NCBI GenBank assembly: GCA_015068455.1
Contig: SVKO01000001.1
Location: 62,001 to 126,000 of the forward strand
Direction of reading: 5' to 3'
Source of the DNA: Oscillospiraceae bacterium
GTDB lineage: Bacteria > Bacillota > Clostridia > Oscillospirales > Oscillospiraceae
DNA: 64,000 nucleotides
Shown here: one piece after another, positions 1 through 6,989 of the stretch
Layout of the letters: each line of letters starts with the position of its first letter
How positions within the stretch are numbered: the stretch's first letter is position 1
Notes under the pieces: generated by a model
Databases searched by the model: none
Told to the model about the DNA's origin: nothing
The model's input: only the letters and a program-made list of their open reading frames with translations
Program-made: the position numbers and the translations under genes

Positions 1-182
1 GGGGCAAGCCTGCCCCGGATATAGCCGATGGAGGTCAGGAACAGAAACACCGCCGTGTCCATGATGTTCAGGCCGATGATCTTCTTGATGAGATTCCGAT
101 TCAGAAGCAGGGTCGAAAACCCGATGGCGAAGAGGATCACCGCCGCGCACTGGATCCGGTTGTTCCAAAGACTTTGCAGCAT
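1..182 (-). CDS. mnhC: MnhC/MbhG-type antiporter subunit (partial)
   Basis: Only the first 60 or so codons are present; the gene continues beyond the left edge. The visible N-terminus is hydrophobic (starts MLQSLWNNRI, then two membrane helices) and carries a GLNIMDTAVFLF stretch typical of the NuoK-like MnhC/MrpC family, a membrane subunit of Mrp Na+/H+ antiporters and of Mbh-type hydrogenases. The start ATG (182-180) overlaps the stop of the upstream gene in an ATGA arrangement, so it is translationally coupled. Family call rests on the visible motif and on its position after MnhE, F, G, MbhD and the MbhE/MnhB fusion. Confidence 0.8.
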   Translation of the reverse strand, partial: MLQSLWNNRIQCAAVILFAIGFSTLLLNRNLIKKIIGLNIMDTAVFLFLTSIGYIRGRLA

Positions 183-1084
183 CAGATCCGCCCCCTTTGA
201 AACAGGGAATAGAACCCGTACATGGTGCAGGCCACCACGATGCCCACCGCGATGTTCAGCGGCAGGATGAGGCCGGCGGAGAAAATGGCGCCGGGGGTGC
301 CGGTACGGAAGATCGTCTCCAGATGGTTGGCGCCGCAGTAGAAGGAATAGCACTTCGCGGCGCTGTAGAAGCACAGGGCGCAGGCCACCACGATGCGGTA
401 TATCCGGAGGTTCAGTACCTTTTCCAGCTTTTCAAAGCCGAAGGCAATGGCGTAGAGGATCAGCGCGCCGCCGATGACCGCGCCGCCGGAAAAGCCGCCG
501 CCCGGCCCCAGATGGCCGTTGAAGATCACATAGATCCCATAGAGGATCGCCGCGGGTACGATGACGCGGGCGGTGGCGCGCAGGATGGGGTCCGCCCGGG
601 TGATATCGGCCAGGGCCCGGGGCTCCGGCCGCTCCTTCGCGCTCAGCAGCAGGACCAGCACCGCCGCCACAGCAGTGAACAGGACGTGCGATTCGCCCAG
701 GGTGTCGAACGCGCGGTAATCCAGGATCATGCCCGCCACGGCGTTGACCGCGCCGGTCTCGGACAGGCCGTGCTCCAGATAGCGCCTGGTGACCTCGTTG
801 ATGGTGGGTACGCTGTCGCTGCCGAAGGCGGGCAGGGCGGCCACCGTCAAAAGCAGAAAGACGATGATGACCGTACACAGCAGGGCAGCCAGCACGGGAT
901 ACAGGCGCTGGTAGGCCCGCAGCTCCTTCTGCTCGATCTCCGGGAGCAGCTCCCGCTCCCAGGCTCTGTCGGTATAGGCCTCAGGCTTCTGCGCCCGGGG
1001 CAGGCGGAAGGACATGTCGGTGAAGTTGAACGCCCCCGCGTCCCACTGCGAGAGCCAGTCGCGCAGGTTATTCGGTTTTTTCAT
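182..1084 (-). CDS. MbhE-MnhB domain fusion membrane protein
   Basis: 300 aa. A soluble N-terminus (about 75 residues) leads into a helix, then a segment with GAVNAVAGMILDYRAFDT, which matches the MbhE domain (equivalent to the C-terminal end of MrpA). The second half carries the MnhB signature NGHLGPGGGFSGG followed by several membrane helices. In archaeal Mbh hydrogenases these are separate subunits (MbhE and MbhF); here they are fused. I chose the ATG at 1084 because GGGAGG lies about 10 bases upstream; a longer reading begins inside the preceding gene. It sits in a six-gene overlapping run. The fusion may belong to either an Mrp antiporter or a group 4 hydrogenase; the catalytic subunits would lie off the left edge. 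Confidence 0.85.
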   Translation of the reverse strand: MKKPNNLRDWLSQWDAGAFNFTDMSFRLPRAQKPEAYTDRAWERELLPEIEQKELRAYQRLYPVLAALLCTVIIVFLLLTVAALPAFGSDSVPTINEVTRRYLEHGLSETGAVNAVAGMILDYRAFDTLGESHVLFTAVAAVLVLLLSAKERPEPRALADITRADPILRATARVIVPAAILYGIYVIFNGHLGPGGGFSGGAVIGGALILYAIAFGFEKLEKVLNLRIYRIVVACALCFYSAAKCYSFYCGANHLETIFRTGTPGAIFSAGLILPLNIAVGIVVACTMYGFYSLFQRGRI

Positions 1085-1340
1085 GCTTCGCCGCCTCCCG
1101 GATATCACGGATTTTTTTCAGGGTGAGGAACAGCAGCACGCTGGAGATCCCCGCCCCCACGGCGGCCTCGGTGACCGCCAGATCCGGGGCCATCAGCAGG
1201 GCCCAGACCACGGACATGATGAGGCTGTAGGCCATGAAAATGACGAGGGAAACCAGCAGGTTGCGGCTCAGGCAGGTGCAGACGCCGCAGATGACCAGCA
1301 ATCCCAGCAGGATCACCTCAAGATATTCCATCGGCATCAT
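1068..1340 (-). CDS. MbhD-like (DUF4040) membrane subunit
   Basis: 90 aa, three predicted membrane helices, with the conserved MAPDLAVTEAAVGAGI segment of the MbhD/DUF4040 family. That family corresponds to the region of MrpA just before its C-terminal domain and forms part of the ion-translocating membrane arm. The start follows GGAGGGG with a six-base spacer; two adjacent ATG codons (1340 and 1337) are possible. It overlaps the MnhG-type gene upstream by 23 bases and the MbhE/MnhB fusion downstream by 17, which indicates a tightly coupled operon. A stand-alone MbhD gene after MnhG is the Mbh gene order rather than the usual Mrp order, in which this domain is inside MrpA. Confidence 0.85.
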   Translation of the reverse strand: MMPMEYLEVILLGLLVICGVCTCLSRNLLVSLVIFMAYSLIMSVVWALLMAPDLAVTEAAVGAGISSVLLFLTLKKIRDIREAAKHEKTE

Positions 1341-1668
1341 GCTCCGCCCCTCCTTCCATTTCCATATGCTGCCCGAGATCGGCGTCGGTGGAGATCTCCA
1401 GCCGCCCCACCAGATGGGAGGCGATGGGGCTGCCCACCCAGAGGATCAGGGGGATGCACAGCAGCTTCGGGATGTATTCCATGCTGCCGGCGGCGACGAT
1501 CAGTCCCGCCGAGACAAATAAAACGCCCAGGGTGTCGATGATGGCGGCACAGTGCATCCGGTTCATGACGAAGCGGAACTTGAACACGCCCAGGATGGCG
1601 AAGAAAATGCACCCGATGCCAACGCCGATGAGCGCCGCGCTGAGTATGAAGCGGACCGTCTCACACAT
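1318..1668 (-). CDS. mnhG: MnhG-type antiporter subunit
   Basis: 116 aa with three hydrophobic helices and the MnhG/MrpG family segments NRMHCAAIIDTLGV and SPIASHLVGR. MnhG is a small membrane subunit of the Mrp/Mbh membrane arm. The ATG at 1668 is preceded by GGAGGTGG; the open frame extends further upstream but overlaps the previous gene and has no family similarity there. The start overlaps the stop of the MnhF-type gene by eight bases. The hydrophilic acidic tail (about 20 residues) is variable in the family. Confidence 0.9.
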   Translation of the reverse strand: MCETVRFILSAALIGVGIGCIFFAILGVFKFRFVMNRMHCAAIIDTLGVLFVSAGLIVAAGSMEYIPKLLCIPLILWVGSPIASHLVGRLEISTDADLGQHMEMEGGAEHDADGIS

Positions 1669-1951
1669 CGTCGTCCACCTCCTGTTTCTTCGCCGCGATG
1701 CAGACCTTGGCCAGCACCACCACCGCCAGAAAGCTGATGAGGGCATAGAGGATGCACACGTCCAGCAGCCAGCTCTGCCGCAGCCAAACCGAAAGGATCG
1801 CCAGGGTCAGGGAGACGATGGTGCCGATCATATTGATGCCCATGATGCGGTCGGCCACGCGGGGTCCGCGGATGGCGCGCAGCAGGGCAAAGAACAGGCC
1901 CGCCGCCAGGCACAGGGCCGCCGCGGCGAACAGATAATCATAAGCGTTCAT
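1661..1951 (-). CDS. mnhF: MnhF-type antiporter subunit
   Basis: 96 aa, three membrane helices, with RGPRVADRIMGINMIGT, the hallmark of the MnhF/MrpF family. It acts in the membrane arm of Mrp-type cation/proton antiporters and the related Mbh hydrogenases. ATG at 1951 has GGAGGC seven bases upstream. It lies one base away from the stop of the MnhE-type gene, consistent with one transcript. Length is normal for the family. Confidence 0.92.
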   Translation of the reverse strand: MNAYDYLFAAAALCLAAGLFFALLRAIRGPRVADRIMGINMIGTIVSLTLAILSVWLRQSWLLDVCILYALISFLAVVVLAKVCIAAKKQEVDDDV

Positions 1952-1952
1952 A

Positions 1953-2411
1953 TCACGCCTCCAGTCGGGAGATCCAGCGCTCAAATACGCTGTCCGGAGA
2001 GGTATCGAGCATACTGCGCTTGAGGCAGTGCACCGTCAGCCGGTCGCCGTCCATGCGCACGGTGATGGTACCCGGCGTCAGGGTGATGGAGTTGGCCAGC
2101 ATGAATCGGCCGAACCGGGTCTTGAGGGAGGTGGTGAAGCGCACCAGGGTGGGCTCGATGGCGCGGTGCTCGTTGACGATGAAGCCCAGCACCGCCCAGT
2201 TGGCCTTGAGGATCTCCCAGAGCAGGACGAACACATAGAGCATGAACAGGGGGATCTTTTTCACGATCCGCCATTCCCGCCGGGGCGTATAGCCGAACAG
2301 CACATACGCCAGCGCGCCGACGGCCGCCACTACGGCCAGTCCCAGCAGCGCGACCTCCCAGGTCAAACGGCCGTTCAGGATCAGCCAAAAAAAATACAGC
2401 AGAAGATACAT
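1953..2411 (-). CDS. mnhE: MnhE-type antiporter subunit
   Basis: 152 aa, two to three N-terminal membrane helices and a soluble C-terminal half containing LANSITLTPGTITV, diagnostic of MnhE/MrpE. It is the first gene of the operon: AAAGGAG lies about 10 bases before the ATG at 2411, and an extended -10 promoter lies at 2445-2453. The order E, F, G, MbhD, MbhE/MnhB, MnhC equals the front end of Mbh (mbhABCDEFG). I infer that an ion-translocating module coupled to either a hydrogenase or another redox partner continues to the left of the window. Confidence 0.92.
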   Translation of the reverse strand: MYLLLYFFWLILNGRLTWEVALLGLAVVAAVGALAYVLFGYTPRREWRIVKKIPLFMLYVFVLLWEILKANWAVLGFIVNEHRAIEPTLVRFTTSLKTRFGRFMLANSITLTPGTITVRMDGDRLTVHCLKRSMLDTSPDSVFERWISRLEA

Positions 2412-2444
2412 AGGGCACAGTCTCCTTTATTGCCTATCCAATGA

Positions 2445-2453
2445 ATTATAGCA
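2445..2453 (-). promoter_or_regulatory. Extended -10 promoter of the Mrp/Mbh-type operon
   Basis: On the minus strand TATAAT (2450-2445) is preceded by TGC (an extended -10). No good -35 is seen 17 bases upstream. Transcription would start about 30 bases before the MnhE-type ATG. Confidence 0.6.
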
Positions 2454-2500
2454 CAACTGTCGCATCATTTCAGCATATTTTTTCATTCCATACAGAAAAA

Positions 2501-2526
2501 AAAGCGCCGCAAACGCGGCGCTTTTT
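2501..2526. terminator. Bidirectional terminator
   Basis: Perfect 7-bp stem GCGCCGC / GCGGCGC (2504-2510, 2515-2521) with an AAAC loop, flanked by an A-run and a T-run. It ends the minus-strand DUF896 gene and insulates the Mrp/Mbh-type promoter. Confidence 0.85.
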
Positions 2527-2555
2527 GGTATCTTTTGCGGCGGGCGATCCGGCGC

Positions 2556-2759
2556 TCACGGCTCCTTTTTGCGCAGCGAGCGCTTGTTGCCGTACTCGTC
2601 GACAATGTAGGTGTTGTCCAGCTGGGCGGTCAGATTCCGGCGGAAGGCGGCGATGTACTCCCGGCGGAGCTGATCGCGCTCCACGATCTCCTCCGGGCTC
2701 AGGCCCCCGGCCTTGGCCTTGGCGGCCAGCTCGTTGATCCTCTTGATGGTTTTTTCCAT
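2556..2759 (-). CDS. DUF896 (UPF0291) family protein
   Basis: 67 aa, highly charged, mostly helical. The core IKRINELAAKAKAGGL, then LSPEE and RREYI followed by FRRNL, is the DUF896/YnzC signature. Bacillus YnzC is a small cytoplasmic helical-hairpin protein of the SOS regulon, but its function is not established. ATG at 2759 has GAGGG upstream; a longer reading would add nine residues not typical of the family. It is a single-gene unit with its own terminator at 2501-2526. Confidence 0.85.
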   Translation of the reverse strand: MEKTIKRINELAAKAKAGGLSPEEIVERDQLRREYIAAFRRNLTAQLDNTYIVDEYGNKRSLRKKEP

Positions 2760-2891
2760 GGCGCATCCCTCGCTTTGGGTGTTCATTCCATATACGCGCC
2801 GGGCCTCCCGGCTCCCTCCGGGCGGGAGCCGCGGGCCCTGCGGCTGCTTGGGCTTATTCTATCCGGCGGCGGCAGAATTGTCAATCCCGGC

Positions 2892-2920
2892 TTGCTTCGA
2901 TGGATCAGATTGGGTATAAT
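2892..2920 (+). promoter_or_regulatory. Sigma-A type promoter for the 2952-6654 operon
   Basis: TTGCTT (2892-2897), 17-base spacer, TATAAT (2915-2920). The start site would be about 25 bases before the first ATG at 2952. Confidence 0.75.
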
Positions 2921-2951
2921 AGAGAAAATCTTACTGATGGGAGGGACGGTT

Positions 2952-4166
2952 ATGGTCATCGGCGTCATCGGCGGCGGCGCCTCGGGCATGATGGCGGCGC
3001 TGCACGCCTGCCGGGGCGCGCGGGTGATTCTCTATGAGCGCCAGGCCAGGCTGGGCCGCAAGCTCATGGCCACCGGCAACGGCCGGTGCAACCTCTCCAA
3101 CCGCGCCGCGGCAAGCGAACACTACCACGGCGGCGATCCCGGCTTCGTCGGCCCCGCCCTGGCGCGCTTCGGCGTGGACGAGACCCTGGCCTTCTTCCGC
3201 GGTCTGGGCCTGGTCACTGTACAGGAGCCCGACGGGCGGATCTATCCCTTCTCCGACCAGGCCAACAGCGTGTCCGACGTGCTCCGTCTGGCCCTGGAGC
3301 AAAGCGCCGTGGAACTGCGCCTGGGCTGCGAGATCCGCGAACTCCGGTGGGAAAAATCCGGCTTCACCGTCCGCTATGACGGCGGCGCGGACCGGCTCGA
3401 CCGGGTGATCGTGGCCGCCGGCGGTCTGGCCGGCGGCAAGCTCGGCGGCACCGGCGCGGGCTACGACCTGCTCAAATCCCTGGGCCACCGCTGCACGAAG
3501 CTCTACCCCGCCCTGGTGCAGCTGCGCACGGACAACACCTGGGTGCGGTCCTGCAAGGGCGTCCGCGCCCGGGCAAAGGTCACCCTGCTGCGGGGCGACG
3601 CCGTTCTGGCCGTCCAGACCGGCGAGGTGCAGTTCACCGATTTCGGCATCAGCGGCCCCTGCGTCTTCGACCTGTCCCGGGCCTGCGCCGGGCAAAACGG
3701 CCTGACCGCAATGCTGGATCTGTGCCCCTGCCTCGGCGGGGAAGCAATCAAAGAACACCTGCGGTCGCGCTGCGTCCGCTTCCCCGGGCTTCCGCTGGAG
3801 GACCTTCTCACCGGTCTTCTGCACAACCGTCTGGGCCGCACCGTCCTGCGGGAGCGGGGCTTCACGCTGACGCAGTCCTGCGGCAGCCTTACAGAAAAGG
3901 ATTACGGGCGCATCGCCGCTGGGATCAAGCAGTTCCGCCTGCCGGTGCTGGGGGCCATGGATCTGAGCCAGGCCCAGGTCACCGCCGGCGGCATCGCGAC
4001 CTCGGAGTTTGACCCGAACACGCTGGAAAGCCGTCTGGCGCCCGGCCTCTACGCCACCGGCGAGGTGCTGGACGTCGACGGCGACTGCGGCGGGTTCAAC
4101 CTGCAGTGGGCCTGGGCATCCGGCGCGCTGGCGGGCGAAAGCGCCTGCGGGGAGGCAGAATCATGA
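2952..4166 (+). CDS. HI0933/YhiN-family flavoprotein (BaiN-like oxidoreductase)
   Basis: 404 aa. The N-terminus VIGVIGGGASGMMAA is an FAD-binding Rossmann GxGxxG/S motif, followed by LGRKLMATGNGRCNLSN, the signature of the HI0933/YhiN (aminoacetone oxidase/BaiN) family. The C-terminal FAD contact DVDGDCGGFNLQWAW is intact, so the protein is full length. The substrate is not predictable: one family member (BaiN) is implicated in bile-acid dehydroxylation, others are uncharacterised. ATG 2952 follows GGGAGGG; an in-frame extension to 2535 runs antisense to the DUF896 gene and is rejected. It overlaps the next flavoprotein gene by four bases. Confidence 0.88.
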   Translation: MVIGVIGGGASGMMAALHACRGARVILYERQARLGRKLMATGNGRCNLSNRAAASEHYHGGDPGFVGPALARFGVDETLAFFRGLGLVTVQEPDGRIYPFSDQANSVSDVLRLALEQSAVELRLGCEIRELRWEKSGFTVRYDGGADRLDRVIVAAGGLAGGKLGGTGAGYDLLKSLGHRCTKLYPALVQLRTDNTWVRSCKGVRARAKVTLLRGDAVLAVQTGEVQFTDFGISGPCVFDLSRACAGQNGLTAMLDLCPCLGGEAIKEHLRSRCVRFPGLPLEDLLTGLLHNRLGRTVLRERGFTLTQSCGSLTEKDYGRIAAGIKQFRLPVLGAMDLSQAQVTAGGIATSEFDPNTLESRLAPGLYATGEVLDVDGDCGGFNLQWAWASGALAGESACGEAES

Positions 4167-5758
4167 TCCGCATTCGAGATATCGTCCTCACCCCGGAGCA
4201 GGATGAGAGCCAGCTGCTGTATCTGGCCGCCACGGCCCTGGGCATCCCGGCAAACCGGATCGCCTCCATGCAGATCCGCAAAAAATCCATCGACGCCCGC
4301 AAAAAGCCGGACATCCGCATCCTCTACACCCTGGACGTGACCCTGCATTCCGGCGAGCGCCAGGTGCTGCGCCGCTGCCGGAAGGCAGAGCCCGTGAACG
4401 AGCGGTACTACAAGCCGCCGAAGGCCGCCGGGATCCCGGAAACCCGCCCCGTCGTGGTGGGCTTCGGCCCGGCGGGCATGTTCGCCGCCCTGGTGCTGGC
4501 CGAGGCTGGCCTGCGCCCCATCGTGCTGGAGCGGGGCGACGACGCCGTCACCCGCCGGGAGAAGGTGGAGGCCTTCTGGACCGCCGGGCAGCTCGATCCC
4601 GAGAGCAACGTCCAGTTCGGCGAGGGCGGCGCGGGCACCTTCTCCGACGGCAAGCTGAACACCGGCATCCGGGACGAGCGCATCGCCTGGGTCCTGCGCC
4701 AGATGGTCAAATTCGGCGCGCCGGAGGAGATCCTGTATGACGCCAAGCCCCACGTGGGCACCGATTACCTTGTCACTGTGGTGCAGAACCTGCGCAAACG
4801 CATTGAAAAGAAGGGCGGCGAGGTGCGGCTACGTCATCAGCTTACCGGGCTGATCTGTGCCGACGGCACGCTCCGCGCCGTCGAGGTGCACACCCCCGGC
4901 GGAAACGGGCGCATCGACTGCGAGGCTCTGCTCCTGGCCCCCGGCCACAGCGCCCGGGACACCTTCGCCATGCTCCTGGATACGGGCGTGGCCCTGGAAC
5001 CCAAGCCCTTCGCCATGGGTGTGCGCATCGAGCACGCGCAGAACGCCGTGGATCAAGCCCAGTACGGGCGCGCGCGTGCCAATCTGCCCGCTGCATCGTA
5101 TAAATTATCCTGTCATCTGCCCGGCGGCACCGGCGTCTATACCTTCTGCATGTGCCCCGGCGGCCAGGTGGTCGCCGCCGCCTCGGAGGAAGGCGGCGTG
5201 GTGACCAACGGCATGAGCCTCCACGCCCGGGACGGCGAGAACGCCAACAGCGCCCTGCTGGTCTCCCTGCCGGTCCGGGACTTCCCCGATCCATCCCCCC
5301 TGGGCGGCATTCGCTGGCAGCGGGAGATCGAGCGCCGGTGCTTTGAAGCCGGGGGCAATCATTACCATGCGCCTGCCCAGACTGTGGGCGATTTTCTCGC
5401 CGGCAGACCCACGGCGCGATTCGGCAAAGTTACCCCGAGTTACCGCCCCGGCGTGACCCTCTGCGATCTGCACGCCGTCCTGCCGGAGCGCATTACGGAC
5501 GCGCTTGCCGAGGCCCTGCCCCTCCTGGGCTCGCAGATGCCCGGCTTCGACGATCCCGACGCCGTGCTCACCGCCCCGGAGACCCGCAGCTCCAGCCCCG
5601 TGCGCATCGTGCGGGGCGACGACCGCCAGAGTCCCCTGCGGGGCCTGTACCCCTGCGGCGAGGGCGCCGGCTATGCCGGCGGCATCATCTCCGCCGCCGT
5701 GGACGGAATGCGCAGCGCGGAGGCCCTGATCGAACAGCTGAACCATACGACGAGGTGA
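4163..5758 (+). CDS. FAD-dependent dehydrogenase family protein (COG2509-like)
   Basis: 531 aa. After an N-terminal alpha/beta domain (about 1-95, with QIRKKSIDARKK), a Rossmann FAD site VVVGFGPAGMFAAL begins near residue 97. QFGEGGAGTFSDGKLNTG near residue 150 is a family hallmark, and the C-terminal AGYAGGIISAAVDGM binds the cofactor. This family of FAD-dependent dehydrogenases has no assigned substrate. The start ATG overlaps the previous stop (ATGA) and has GGGGAGG upstream. Two unrelated flavoproteins and a hydrolase in one operon suggest a small catabolic or detoxifying set, but this is inference. Confidence 0.85.
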   Translation: MIRIRDIVLTPEQDESQLLYLAATALGIPANRIASMQIRKKSIDARKKPDIRILYTLDVTLHSGERQVLRRCRKAEPVNERYYKPPKAAGIPETRPVVVGFGPAGMFAALVLAEAGLRPIVLERGDDAVTRREKVEAFWTAGQLDPESNVQFGEGGAGTFSDGKLNTGIRDERIAWVLRQMVKFGAPEEILYDAKPHVGTDYLVTVVQNLRKRIEKKGGEVRLRHQLTGLICADGTLRAVEVHTPGGNGRIDCEALLLAPGHSARDTFAMLLDTGVALEPKPFAMGVRIEHAQNAVDQAQYGRARANLPAASYKLSCHLPGGTGVYTFCMCPGGQVVAAASEEGGVVTNGMSLHARDGENANSALLVSLPVRDFPDPSPLGGIRWQREIERRCFEAGGNHYHAPAQTVGDFLAGRPTARFGKVTPSYRPGVTLCDLHAVLPERITDALAEALPLLGSQMPGFDDPDAVLTAPETRSSSPVRIVRGDDRQSPLRGLYPCGEGAGYAGGIISAAVDGMRSAEALIEQLNHTTR

Positions 5759-5763
5759 AAACC

Positions 5764-6654
5764 ATGGAAGAATTCTACTATCCCTCCAGGGGCGAGGGTC
5801 AGATCCGCGCCTGCCGCTGGGTCCCCGAGGGTCCCATCCGCGCGGTGGTGCAGATCGTCCACGGCCTGGCGGAATCCGTCGAGCGCTATGCGCCCTTTGC
5901 CGAATTTCTGAACGAACGCGGCCTGGCGGTCGTCGGCGAGGATCACATGGGCCACGGCAAATCCGTCGGCGACAAGGGCGCCCGGGGCTATTTCGCCGGC
6001 GGCTGGGAGACGGCGGTGGCCGACACCCATACCCTCTTTGAGAACACCCGGGAAGAATTCCCCAGGACGCCTTACTATCTGATCGGCCACTCCATGGGCT
6101 CGTTCATGGTCCGGACCTTCCTGTTCCGCTATCCCAACAGCGGGATCCGCGGGGCCGTCGCCCTGGGTACCGCCTGGCAGAACCGGGCGATGCTGGAGGC
6201 GGGCAAGGCGCTGACGGAGACCCTGGTGCGGATCCAGGGCGAGAAGGCCGTCAGCGAAAAGATCCAGTCTCTGCTCCTCGACGCCTACAGTAAGTATTTC
6301 ACCCCGGAAGGCGCCGCGCCCCTGAGCGGCGATCCCGAGGACCCGCTGGACGGTTTCCCGCTGACCAACGGTCTTGCCCGGGACATGATCGACGGCCTGC
6401 GCATGATCCAGAGCAGCCGCAACCTTGACAAAATGATCAAGACCCTGCCGGTGCTCTTCGCCTCCGGCCAGGACGACCCCGTGGGCAATATGGGCGAGGG
6501 CGTCCGCCAGACCATGGAAGCCTTTGAAAAGGCCGGCATGCTCAACCTTACGCTGCGGCTTTATCCGGGTATGGGCCATGAGATCCTCTTTGAGGAGGGC
6601 CGCGAGACCGTGCAGAAGGACATCCTGGCCTGGATGCTGGAGCAGCTTTACTGA
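5764..6654 (+). CDS. Alpha/beta hydrolase, monoacylglycerol lipase-like
   Basis: 296 aa, no signal peptide, hence cytoplasmic. Oxyanion region QIVHGLAE near residue 30, nucleophile elbow GHSMGS with Ser110, an acidic residue in GQDDPVG, and the catalytic His in GMGHEIL form a complete serine-hydrolase triad. The ordering matches Hydrolase_4/lysophospholipase-like enzymes that cleave acyl esters of small lipids. I prefer the ATG at 5764 (GAGG eight bases upstream) over the in-frame GTG at 5755, which overlaps the previous stop. It is the last gene of the operon, followed by a strong terminator. Confidence 0.88.
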   Translation: MEEFYYPSRGEGQIRACRWVPEGPIRAVVQIVHGLAESVERYAPFAEFLNERGLAVVGEDHMGHGKSVGDKGARGYFAGGWETAVADTHTLFENTREEFPRTPYYLIGHSMGSFMVRTFLFRYPNSGIRGAVALGTAWQNRAMLEAGKALTETLVRIQGEKAVSEKIQSLLLDAYSKYFTPEGAAPLSGDPEDPLDGFPLTNGLARDMIDGLRMIQSSRNLDKMIKTLPVLFASGQDDPVGNMGEGVRQTMEAFEKAGMLNLTLRLYPGMGHEILFEEGRETVQKDILAWMLEQLY

Positions 6655-6678
6655 TTTTCGGCCGATTTTCCAACAAAA

Positions 6679-6708
6679 AATCCCGGCGCACAGCTCTGCG
6701 CCGGGATT
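6679..6708 (+). terminator. Rho-independent terminator after the hydrolase
   Basis: 10-bp stem TCCCGGCGCA / TGCGCCGGGA (6681-6690, 6697-6706) with a six-base loop, followed by a T-rich stretch. Confidence 0.85.
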
Positions 6709-6919
6709 CTTGGATTTTTAGCCATTTTTTGGATTTTATTGAATTTCTCTCCCGAAAAATTGGAGATTCCCGGGTTTTTCTGGGAAATGCCGTTTTAATC
6801 GTTTATTGTGCATTTTTTCTGATCGACCACAATATATTCTGTTATTTGGCGTTGTTTACAGTAATTGTGCCCAAAATATTGGGTTATTCTATTCTTTTCG
6901 GGCATACGTAAAATTTTTC
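6709..6919. other. AT-rich intergenic stretch, no gene seen
   Basis: The gap 6655-6989 holds the terminator at 6679-6708, then about 200 bases of conspicuously AT-rich DNA, then the promoter at 6920-6947. A 60-codon open frame (6729-6911) exists here but lacks a ribosome site and reads as T-rich noise. The AT-rich block may be an UP-element-like or curved region for the following strong promoter; this is only a suggestion. Confidence 0.5.
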
Positions 6920-6947
6920 TTGACATTTTCCGATTTTTTGTTATAAT
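6920..6947 (+). promoter_or_regulatory. Strong consensus promoter for the SLH lysozyme
   Basis: TTGACA (6920-6925), 16-base spacer, TATAAT (6942-6947): perfect hexamers. A TTAC-N5-GTAA inverted repeat (6952-6964) sits at the expected start site. Confidence 0.9.
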
Positions 6948-6989
6948 TTCATTACAATTAGTAACAAATTGATGTCAGGAGGTGTCAAG

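Noticed and set aside
2535-2951. N-terminal extension of the first flavoprotein
   Set aside because: It runs antisense through the DUF896 gene and over the promoter; the FAD-binding motif starts right after ATG 2952, which has GGGAGGG.
6729-6911. 60-codon hydrophobic ORF in the AT-rich gap
   Set aside because: No ribosome site, no promoter, T-rich composition alone explains the hydrophobic reading; it follows a terminator directly.
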